Shown one piece after another: positions 33,239 to 40,666 of a stretch of 64,000 bases of DNA (within the stretch, counting starts at the first letter, position 1; every line of letters begins with the position of its first letter). Source of the DNA: JBCCGI01 sp039029355 (GTDB taxonomy: Bacteria; Planctomycetota; UBA1135; GCA-002686595); NCBI GenBank assembly GCA_039029355.1, contig JBCCGI010000004.1, positions 62,001-126,000 on the forward strand. The letters run 5' to 3'. The notes under the pieces were generated by a model. It did no database searches, had not been told where the DNA came from, and saw only the letters and a program-made list of their open reading frames with translations. The position numbers were made by a program, and so were the translations under genes.

Positions 33239-34450
33239 CTAGGCGAGCGCGCGCGGCTCGAGCCACGCCGCGGCGGCGAGCAGCTCCTCGTCGCGTCCGA
33301 AGCGCGCGCTGAGCTGGAGACCAAGCGGCATCCCGTCGGCGCCCGGGCCGGCGGGCAGCCCGAGGGTAGGCAGCCCCGCATGCGTCCAGGGCAGGTTCAT
33401 CGCCGGGCTGCCGGTCGCCTCCAGCCCGACCGGCGCAGTGCCCATCGCGGGCGGGCTGACCCACAGGTCGGCGCGGTGCTCGTCCAGCAGCCGCTCGAGT
33501 CGCGAGCGCAGCTCGACACAACTCGCCCGGGCCTCGTCGGCCTCGGCCTCGCCCACGTCGCGCCCCGTGACCACCAGGTTGCGCGCGCAGTCGCGATAGC
33601 GCTCGCCGTATAGCTCGTAGAGCCGCTGATGCTCGCGCGCGAACTCGTACGCGACGAGCCGGCTGTGGCGGTGGGCGAGGGCCTCGAAGTCGTCCATGCA
33701 CGGCACGCGCTCCAGCTCCACGCCGCGGGCCACGAGCCGATCGAGGCGCTGCTCGAACTCCGCCCGCCCGTCGTCGGGCTGCTGTTCGAGGTAGGGGCCA
33801 TCGGGCACGAGCATCCGCGGCGCGGTGCCGCGCTCCGCCGCCTGCGTCCAACCCAGGCACGCGGTCCGCGCGGCGGACGTCATCGTCGCGACGTCGCGCG
33901 CGAACAGGCCGACGTGATCGACGCTCGGCGAGCAGTACAACACGCCCGCCGTCGGCACGCGGTCGAAGGTCGGCTTGAAGCCGACCACGCCGCAGTAGGC
34001 CGCGGGGCGCAGCACCGAACCGACGGTCTGCGACCCCAGCGCGACCTCGGCGAGCCCGGCGGAGACGGCGGCCGCCGAGCCACTGCTCGAGCCCCCAGGC
34101 GTCCGCGCGTGGTCGTGCGGGTTGCGCGTCGGCCCCGGATCGAGCATCGCGAACTCGGTCGTGTGCGTCTTGCCGAGCACCCAGGCGCCCGCCGCGCGGA
34201 AGCGGCGCACACACTCGGCCTCGTCGCCCGCGAGCTCGTGAGGCGGCAGCGAGGATCCGGCCCGCGTCTCGAAGCCGTCGACGCGGAAGATGTCCTTCAC
34301 CGCGAGCACCGGGCCCCGCCGTCGCGGCTCGTCGCCGTGCTCGCGTTGGAGCCGACCGCGGCGGTCGGGCTCGGGGAGGAAGGCGCGTAGCTCGCCGTCG
34401 ACCTCGTCGAGGCGCGCGCACAGTCGCTCGATCTCGTCGGAGACGCCCAT
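33239..34450 (-). CDS. Amidase-signature family hydrolase
   Basis: This 403-residue enzyme shows the Ser-cisSer-Lys triad. The lysine is in AVKDIFRVDG, the glycine/serine-rich stretch is GGSSSGSAAAVSAG, and the nucleophile region is GSQTVGSVLRPAAYCGVVGF. The family cleaves carbon-nitrogen bonds of amides and includes GatA-like and aryl-acylamidase members. With no GatB/GatC nearby and a short length, a general amidase is more likely than the tRNA amidotransferase subunit. The ATG at 34450 overlaps the stop of the upstream MmcQ gene by one base (TGATG), so the pair is probably co-translated. Confidence 0.88.
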   Translation of the reverse strand: MGVSDEIERLCARLDEVDGELRAFLPEPDRRGRLQREHGDEPRRRGPVLAVKDIFRVDGFETRAGSSLPPHELAGDEAECVRRFRAAGAWVLGKTHTTEFAMLDPGPTRNPHDHARTPGGSSSGSAAAVSAGLAEVALGSQTVGSVLRPAAYCGVVGFKPTFDRVPTAGVLYCSPSVDHVGLFARDVATMTSAARTACLGWTQAAERGTAPRMLVPDGPYLEQQPDDGRAEFEQRLDRLVARGVELERVPCMDDFEALAHRHSRLVAYEFAREHQRLYELYGERYRDCARNLVVTGRDVGEAEADEARASCVELRSRLERLLDEHRADLWVSPPAMGTAPVGLEATGSPAMNLPWTHAGLPTLGLPAGPGADGMPLGLQLSARFGRDEELLAAAAWLEPRALA

Positions 34451-34854
34451 CACGCCTTTCGGCGGCGCGCGGGCGGCGCATCGGTCGCGCCGTCGAGGGT
34501 CGCCACGAGCCGCTTCGGCGCCACCAGCCGATAGCTCTTCACCAGCAGGTCTTCGACGAGCCCCCAGTCGAGCCGCCCGTCGGTGTACATCGACACCCAC
34601 CCGTGCTTCCCGACGTAGGGCGAGCGGAAGAAGCGCTCGTCCTCGACCAGGAGCGCCTGGTCGACCAGCGTCTGCTTCGAGCCGAAGGTGGGGCGCTCGT
34701 GGTAGACCCCGTAGGCGGCAAAGATCTTCTTGCCGACCAGGAAGTTCGGGTGGCCCCACTTCACCGCCTCGCTCGTCTCGGGCAGCGCGAGGCAGATCTT
34801 GCGGATGCGGGCCAGGATCGGCGCCTGGCCGGGCGGGATCGAGAGCAGCTTCAT
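34450..34854 (-). CDS. MmcQ/YjbR family protein
   Basis: This 134-residue protein matches the small MmcQ/YjbR (DUF419) fold. Visible features are the N-terminal CLALPETSEAVKWGHPNFLVG, the middle WVSMYTDGRLDWGLVEDLLV and the late SYRLVAPKRL. The family has a DNA-binding-like double-wing fold but no established role. It ends on the first base of the amidase gene, and its start is 36 bases from divergent xdhC. Confidence 0.88.
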   Translation of the reverse strand: MKLLSIPPGQAPILARIRKICLALPETSEAVKWGHPNFLVGKKIFAAYGVYHERPTFGSKQTLVDQALLVEDERFFRSPYVGKHGWVSMYTDGRLDWGLVEDLLVKSYRLVAPKRLVATLDGATDAPPARRRKA

Positions 34855-34890
34855 GGGTCGGCCTCCGGTGCGCTATTCTGGCGTGAAGCG

Positions 34891-35715
34891 ATGGACGAAT
34901 CCCAGGCCTGGATCGAGAAGCTGAGCGAGCTGCGCGCTGCGGGGCGTGCGTGCGCGGTGGTCGTGGTGACCGACGTCCAGGGCAGCGTGCCCCGCGAGCC
35001 GGGCGCGCGCATGATCGTGGCCGACGGCGAGCTGGCCTGGGGCACCATCGGCGGCGGCAACCTCGAGCTGCAGGCGATCGAGCACGCCGCCGGGCTGGTC
35101 GCGGCGGGAGCCGCGCGGTCGGAGAGCGTCGACTACCCGCTGTCGGAGAAGGTCGGCCAGTGCTGCGGCGGGAAGGTGACGCTCTTCTTCGAGTCGTTCC
35201 CCTGGACGCGCCGCCGCATCGCGGTCTTCGGCGCCGGGCACGTCGCCCAGGCGCTGGGCGCGCTCGCGCCGTGGCTCCAGGCCGACGTCACGCTGATCGA
35301 CGGGCGCGACGAGGCCGAGATCCGCCCCCCGCTGCCCCCCGCGGGCGAGCGGCCGTACACCGTCGACTGCGTCGACGCCCCCGAGGCCGTGATCGACGAG
35401 CTCGCACCCGAGACGCTGGTGCTCGTGATGACCCACAGCCACGCGCTGGACCTCGACGTGCTCGAGCGCGCGCTGCGGCGCGAGCCGTTTCCATACCTCG
35501 GCTTGATCGGCTCGGGCCGCAAGTGGGAGCGCTTCCGCAAGCGACTCGCCCAGCGCGGCTTCAACGACGATCAGATCGCGCGCGTCACGTGCCCGATCGG
35601 GGCGTCGAAGACGTCGAAGGACCCGCGCGCCATCGCGGTGAGCACGGCCGCCGAGCTGCTCGAGGTCTTCGAGCGACTGGCCGCCGAACGGCGCGCGCAG
35701 CCCACGCGGCGCTAG
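34891..35715 (+). CDS. xdhC: XdhC/CoxI family molybdenum-hydroxylase maturation factor
   Basis: This 274-residue protein has the XdhC N-terminal motif GSVPREPGARMIV, the GTIGGGNLELQAIEHA segment, cysteines in KVGQCCGGKVTLFFE, and a C-terminal Rossmann domain beginning VFGAGHVAQALGAL. XdhC binds molybdenum cofactor, promotes its sulfuration and inserts it into xanthine-dehydrogenase-type enzymes. No such enzyme is encoded in the window, so its client must lie elsewhere. The ATG at 34891 is chosen over longer frames. Its stop shares the bases CTAG with the converging protease gene. Confidence 0.9.
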   Translation: MDESQAWIEKLSELRAAGRACAVVVVTDVQGSVPREPGARMIVADGELAWGTIGGGNLELQAIEHAAGLVAAGAARSESVDYPLSEKVGQCCGGKVTLFFESFPWTRRRIAVFGAGHVAQALGALAPWLQADVTLIDGRDEAEIRPPLPPAGERPYTVDCVDAPEAVIDELAPETLVLVMTHSHALDLDVLERALRREPFPYLGLIGSGRKWERFRKRLAQRGFNDDQIARVTCPIGASKTSKDPRAIAVSTAAELLEVFERLAAERRAQPTRR

Positions 35716-36968
35716 CCGGCCTGACCTCCGCCTCCCCACTCCGCGCGCAGCGTCTCGATGCGCTGGAGGACGGTCGGGTGCGAGTAGTGCAGCGTGACGT
35801 AGAACGGGTGCGGAGTCAGGTTCGACAGGCTGTCCGCCGACAGCTTCTTCAGCCCGAGCGACAGCTCGCGCCACAGGCCGGTCGTCTCGGCGGCGTAGCG
35901 GTCCGCCTCGAACTCGTTCTTCCGCGACAGCGCCTGCATGACGAGCTGCAGCAGGAGTTCCAGCGGCGTGTAGAGTAGCCCGAAGAAGACCAGCCCCGCG
36001 TAGGTGGAAGGCTGCTCGACGCCGAAGGCATCGAAGAGCCCCTGCTCACGCGAGAAGAAGGCGAGCAGCGCGAACAGCACCCCCATGTGCAGGATCCCGA
36101 TCACCATGCCCTGCTGGATATGCTTGCGCTTGTAGTGCCCGATCTCGTGCGCGACGACGGCCAGCAGCTCGTCGGAGGCGTGCTTCTCGATCAGCGTATC
36201 GAAGAGCGCGATGCGCTTGTTCTTCCCGAAGCCGGTGAAGAACGCGTTCGCCTTGGTCGAGCGGCGTGAGCCGTCGATCACGAACAGGCCCGCGAGCGGG
36301 AACCCGACCCGGTTGGCGTACTCCAGCACGCGGTCGCGCAGGTCGCCTTCCTCGAGCGGCGTGAACTTGTTGAAGAGCGGCATCAGCCACGTCGGCGCGA
36401 CGAACTGCACCAGCAGCAGGAACACGGTCGCGAAGCCCCAGCACCACAGCCAGGCCGACGAGCCGGTGGACTCGAAGAAGGCCAGCACCGCCGCCAGCAG
36501 CGCTCCCATCAACACGACGCTCAGCAGCAGCTCCTTCACGACGTCGGCGAAGAACGTGCCCGGCTTGGTCTTGTTGAAGCCGAAGCGCTGCTCGATCACG
36601 AAGGTCGAGTAGTAGCGGAACGGCAGGTTGATGACCGAGTGGGCGAGGAGCAGCGCGCCGATGAAGAACAGGCCCGAAACGACCGGGCCGTGCCCGAAGC
36701 CACGCACCCAACCGTCGAGCCACGCGAAACCGCCGACGGCCCAGAAGAGCAGCAGCGTCGACAGGTCGAAGATCCGCGTCACGATGCCGAAGCGGGTCCG
36801 GGCGCGGGTGTACTCCTGTGAGCGGCGGTACTTGTCCGCGTCGTAGACGTCGCGGAACTCGTCCGGCAGCTCGGGCCGCAGCGCCCGCAGGTTGAGCACG
36901 TCGGCCCAGAAGTTCAGGACGAAGTCGCCGACCAGGGCGACGAGCACGATGATTCCGTAGACGTTCAT
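35712..36968 (-). CDS. M48 (Ste24/CAAX-type) membrane zinc protease
   Basis: This 418-residue protein has about seven membrane segments and the zinc motif HEIGH in AVVAHEIGHYKRKH (near residue 280). The third ligand follows in ALSRKNEFEADRYA. The N-terminal long hydrophobic part and the overall length fit the Ste24/CAAX prenyl protease 1 type better than HtpX. In bacteria such enzymes probably take part in membrane-protein quality control. It diverges from yciB across a 44-base gap that contains a perfect palindrome. Confidence 0.92.
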   Translation of the reverse strand: MNVYGIIVLVALVGDFVLNFWADVLNLRALRPELPDEFRDVYDADKYRRSQEYTRARTRFGIVTRIFDLSTLLLFWAVGGFAWLDGWVRGFGHGPVVSGLFFIGALLLAHSVINLPFRYYSTFVIEQRFGFNKTKPGTFFADVVKELLLSVVLMGALLAAVLAFFESTGSSAWLWCWGFATVFLLLVQFVAPTWLMPLFNKFTPLEEGDLRDRVLEYANRVGFPLAGLFVIDGSRRSTKANAFFTGFGKNKRIALFDTLIEKHASDELLAVVAHEIGHYKRKHIQQGMVIGILHMGVLFALLAFFSREQGLFDAFGVEQPSTYAGLVFFGLLYTPLELLLQLVMQALSRKNEFEADRYAAETTGLWRELSLGLKKLSADSLSNLTPHPFYVTLHYSHPTVLQRIETLRAEWGGGGQAG

Positions 36969-36990
36969 GGGGGCACCTCGGCGGCGGCCA

Positions 36991-37006
36991 AGGAGTGTAC
37001 ACTCCT
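36991..37006. promoter_or_regulatory. Perfect 16-bp palindrome, candidate operator
   Basis: AGGAGTGTACACTCCT is a perfect palindrome. It lies 22 bases upstream of the M48 protease start and 6 bases upstream of the yciB start. A dimeric repressor bound there could control both divergent genes. I do not know a matching regulator. Confidence 0.5.
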
Positions 37007-37012
37007 CGCCCC

Positions 37013-37603
37013 ATGTCCGACCCCGAACCCAAGGCTGGCCCGAACCCCGCGATCAAGCTCGCGGTCGAACTCGGCCCGATCCTCGTCTTCTTCTTCGTCT
37101 ATTCGAAGTGGGGCATCTTCGCCGCGACGGGGACCTTCATGGTGACCAGCGTGCTCGCGCTGGGCTACTCGTGGATGACCGAGCGGCGACTGCCGCCGAT
37201 GCCGCTCATCACTGCGGTCGTCGTGCTGGTCTTCGGCGGGCTGACGCTCGTGTTGAAGGACGAGACCTTCATCAAGGTCAAGCTCACGATCATCAACGGG
37301 CTCTTCGGCGGGACGCTGCTCGTCGGAGCGCTCCTCGGGAAGCCGCTCGTCAAGCACCTGCTGGGCGAGGCGCTCCAGCTCGCCGACCGCGGCTGGCAGC
37401 TCGTCACGCGGCTCTGGATCGGCTACTTCTTCACGATCGCGGGGATCAACGAGGTCGTGTGGCGCAACACGACGACCGACACCTGGGTCAAGTTCAAGAC
37501 CTTCGCGCTGCCGGTGCTGACGGTGCTCTTCTTCCTGTGCCTGGCGCCGATCATCGCGAAGTACGACGTGAGCGAGAAGGAAGAGCCGACGCCCGAGGCG
37601 TAG
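37013..37603 (+). CDS. yciB: Inner-membrane septation protein YciB/IspZ family
   Basis: This 196-residue protein has about five membrane helices and YciB landmarks: ELGPILVFFFVYSKWGIFAA at the start, the charged loop DETFIKVKLTIINGLFGGTL in the middle, and WIGYFFTIAGINEVVWRNTT near the end. YciB is an inner-membrane protein linked to cell-envelope integrity and division in gammaproteobacteria; its molecular role is not settled. The ATG at 37013 is preferred; a GTG at 36995 lies inside the palindrome. Confidence 0.9.
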   Translation: MSDPEPKAGPNPAIKLAVELGPILVFFFVYSKWGIFAATGTFMVTSVLALGYSWMTERRLPPMPLITAVVVLVFGGLTLVLKDETFIKVKLTIINGLFGGTLLVGALLGKPLVKHLLGEALQLADRGWQLVTRLWIGYFFTIAGINEVVWRNTTTDTWVKFKTFALPVLTVLFFLCLAPIIAKYDVSEKEEPTPEA

Positions 37604-37699
37604 CGCGGGGAAATCCGAAGCGGGCGAAACCCGGCGCGGGTTCGCGGTCGCGCACGTGGCTGGCTCGCCCCATCCACGTCCCCCTTCGGAGCCCTAGAC

Positions 37700-40642
37700 A
37701 TGCACGCTCTTAGTCGCCCGGCGCGCTTCGCGCGCTCGTTCCTTCGTCTCTCGGCCGTCGCCGCGCTCGGTGCGACGTCCGTATTCGCCTCCGACGCGCG
37801 GCTCGACACCGCCGGCCTGCGCGCTCTGCACGCGGGCTTTGATGCGTTCCACGCCGATGTCGGCGGCCGCTGGTGGGGCTATCGCGGCCCCGGCGGCGGA
37901 CTCGAGCTCCTGTACGGCAACGCGCTCGCGCCCGCGAGCGCTCGCATCTCGTCGATCGAAGAGGCCGCAGCGGCGGCCGAGCGCGTGCTCGCCCGGCATC
38001 CCGAGCTTTGGGGCGCGCCGCTCGCCGAGCTGCACCTCGCCCGCTCAGCGCGCGCCGGCACGCTCTACGCCGTGCACTTCGAGCAGCAGCACCGCGGGCT
38101 CGCCGTCGACGGCGCGCGGGCGTCGGTCTACCTGGCACCGTCGGGAGCCGTCGCGGCGGTGACGGCGCTCGGCGTCGAGGTGCCGCCAAGCCTGTCGACG
38201 ACCCCCGCTCTTAGCGCGGGGGAGGCGCTCGCGCTCGTCCGCGACGCGCAGGCGCCGCACGACGGCGACGACTTCGCGGTGTCCGAGCTCTATCTGCACG
38301 TCACGCGCTCCGCGGGCCGGGCGCGGCCCGCGCTCGCATACCGCGTGTCGGTCCACCAGCCGGCGCTCGCCCGCTATGAGTGGCACGTGATCGACGCGCA
38401 GAGCGGTGCGACGCTCGCCGTCGACCCCGCCGCCGCGCACGGCGGGCAGTACTCCGGCAACGTCTCCGGCGTCGTCAACGCGTCGACCAACCCGAACGCA
38501 ACGCTGGTCACGGCGGGGCTGCCGAACATCGAGGTGCGCGTCGGCGGAGCGCCGGCGGCGACGACCGACGCGAACGGCGACTACACCATCACGGCGACGC
38601 CGCCGGTCGACGTCGACGTCACGCTCAAGGGCCCCTGGTTCGACGTGCTGAACTTCGGCGGGGCCGACGCGCTCCCCACCGCGGTGCCGCCCTTCGCCTT
38701 CGGATTCCCCGAGGCCAACCTGGTGTTCAACCTCGTGCCGACCGAGTTCGAGACCGCCCAGGCTACGGCCGCGTACCTCCATGCACGGATCCGCGAATAC
38801 GCGCAGGCGGAGATGAGCTCCTTCGTCCCGGCGACCGACCAGGAGATCCACGTAAACGTCGACGTCTCGCCCGCGACGCCGGCGAACGCCTGCAACGCCT
38901 ACTACATCTTCGACACCGCCGAGCTGCGCTTTGAGCGCGCTCACGGGGTGTGCGTGAACACCGCCTACTCGTCGATCTTCGAGCATGAGTACGGGCACCA
39001 CGTCGACGACGTCTTCGGCGGCCCCAACGGCAAGGTCCGGCTGCGCGAGGCGATCGCGGACGTCTTCTGCTCGTTCGCGCTCGACCATCCGCTGATCGGA
39101 GAGGACATCTCCGGCCCCGGCAAGTTCCTGCGCACCGGCAACAACAACAACACCTGGCCGTTGATCGGCACCGAGCACGCGAAGGGGACGCCCTTCTTCG
39201 GCTTCGCTTGGACCGCGCGCAAGGACCTGACGGCCCAGCAGGGCACCGCGGGCACGGAGCACGCCGAGGACCTGTTCCTGGGCCTCTTCCCCGCCGAACC
39301 GGCCTCGCTCCTCGCGGCGTTCGACCTGGTCTTCCTGATGGACGACGGCGAACAGCCCGACCTGAGCGACGGCTCGCCCAACTACCCGCTGCTCGCGTCG
39401 ATCGCGGTCGAGAAGGGCTTCACGCCCCCGGAGACCGACGTCCTGTCCTTCGTGCACGCTCCGCACCCCGAGACCTGGAACCAGACCAGCGCGCTCGACG
39501 TGGTGTTCGAGGCGGCCTCGACCTCGGCGGCGGCGCTGACGTCGGCCGAGGTCGAGTACGAGGTCGAGGCAGGAGGCGCACTGATCGCGTCTGGGACGCT
39601 CGCGGCGCAACCGTACGGCGAGCCCGGGCTCTGGGTCGCGTCGATCCCGCCGCCCACGGTGCTCCCGGCGATCGTCCGCTACCGCATCTCGATCGAGAAC
39701 GCGGACGGGTACTTCCGGACCGAGCCCGGCTACCAGGACGCGTACCTCTTCGCCGTAGGCGACCGCGTTGGGGCGCCGCTCTTCGAGGACGACATGGAAG
39801 GCGGCGCGAACGGCTGGACGACCGGTGGCGGCGGCAACGACTGGGAGCGCGCGGTCCCGCCGGGCGTGGCGCTCACCGAGCTCGAGGCTCCCGGCGGAAC
39901 GGGCGCGAGCACCGTATGGGGCAACGACATCACCGTCGACGGCAACGCGAACGGCTGCAACCCGCTCATCCCGGGTTGTGAGCGCTTTCTACGCCAAACC
40001 GGCATCCCGCTGAACCAGAGCGGCGAGATTCACCTTCGCTACCGCCGCTGGCTGACCGCCGAGGACATCGACGACGCGCGGATCGAGGCCAACGGCCTGG
40101 TCGCGTGGGAGAACGACGCCCAGGAGGACCACATCGACCGCGAGTGGGTACGGCACGACGTGACCCTTCCGCCGCTGCCGGGGGTCAAGCTCCTCACGCT
40201 CGAGTACTTCCTCGACATCGCGCCGCAGGGCATCGCCGCGATCGACACGACCAAGGCCGGCGGGTGGACCGTCGACGACGTCGAGGTCTATGCGCTGCGC
40301 CAGGCCCCGCTGCTCGAGCTCGACCTGACGCCGAGCACGACCTCGCCGCCGCTCGGCGGCAACCTGACGCTGACGCTGCAGGGGACGCCGAACGCGCCGT
40401 GGAGCCTCTACCTGTCGACCGGCAAGGGCCCCATCACCAGCGAGCTGGGCGTGCTGCGCCTGGGTTTCGACGTGCTGCTGGTCGCGGCGGGCACGCTGGA
40501 CGCCGCCGGCACCGCCGTGTTTCAGGGGGCCGTCCCCTCCCAGCCGATCTGGTCGGGCGAGGACCTGAACTTCCAGGCGATCGCCGGCTCGCCGAGCTTC
40601 CTGGGCCAGATCAGCAACCCGGTCGAGATCGTGATTCAGTGA
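37700..40642 (+). CDS. Exported HExxH metalloprotease (fungalysin/thermolysin-like) with C-terminal domains
   Basis: This 980-residue protein has a signal peptide (cleavage near VFASDA) and an N-terminal propeptide-like region of about 210 residues resembling the FTP propeptide. A carboxypeptidase-regulatory-type loop follows (DANGDYTITATPP). The zinc site is H429-E430-Y-G-H433 in FEHEYGHHVDD, with Glu450 in REAIADVF as the likely third ligand, the spacing of thermolysin-like proteases. C-terminal to it are Ig-like and jelly-roll-like beta domains, including a final 110-residue module similar in style to the tail of the GH10-like protein. A secreted peptidase acting on extracellular protein is likely. 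Confidence 0.85.
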   Translation: MHALSRPARFARSFLRLSAVAALGATSVFASDARLDTAGLRALHAGFDAFHADVGGRWWGYRGPGGGLELLYGNALAPASARISSIEEAAAAAERVLARHPELWGAPLAELHLARSARAGTLYAVHFEQQHRGLAVDGARASVYLAPSGAVAAVTALGVEVPPSLSTTPALSAGEALALVRDAQAPHDGDDFAVSELYLHVTRSAGRARPALAYRVSVHQPALARYEWHVIDAQSGATLAVDPAAAHGGQYSGNVSGVVNASTNPNATLVTAGLPNIEVRVGGAPAATTDANGDYTITATPPVDVDVTLKGPWFDVLNFGGADALPTAVPPFAFGFPEANLVFNLVPTEFETAQATAAYLHARIREYAQAEMSSFVPATDQEIHVNVDVSPATPANACNAYYIFDTAELRFERAHGVCVNTAYSSIFEHEYGHHVDDVFGGPNGKVRLREAIADVFCSFALDHPLIGEDISGPGKFLRTGNNNNTWPLIGTEHAKGTPFFGFAWTARKDLTAQQGTAGTEHAEDLFLGLFPAEPASLLAAFDLVFLMDDGEQPDLSDGSPNYPLLASIAVEKGFTPPETDVLSFVHAPHPETWNQTSALDVVFEAASTSAAALTSAEVEYEVEAGGALIASGTLAAQPYGEPGLWVASIPPPTVLPAIVRYRISIENADGYFRTEPGYQDAYLFAVGDRVGAPLFEDDMEGGANGWTTGGGGNDWERAVPPGVALTELEAPGGTGASTVWGNDITVDGNANGCNPLIPGCERFLRQTGIPLNQSGEIHLRYRRWLTAEDIDDARIEANGLVAWENDAQEDHIDREWVRHDVTLPPLPGVKLLTLEYFLDIAPQGIAAIDTTKAGGWTVDDVEVYALRQAPLLELDLTPSTTSPPLGGNLTLTLQGTPNAPWSLYLSTGKGPITSELGVLRLGFDVLLVAAGTLDAAGTAVFQGAVPSQPIWSGEDLNFQAIAGSPSFLGQISNPVEIVIQ

Positions 40643-40666
40643 CCGACCGCAGCCGCGGCACCGGGC

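Noticed and set aside
30720..34481. One 1253-residue fusion of amidase region and serine hydrolase
   Set aside because: The first 450 codons are an out-of-frame reading of the amidase gene; the lipoprotein start at 33131 with lipobox is convincing.
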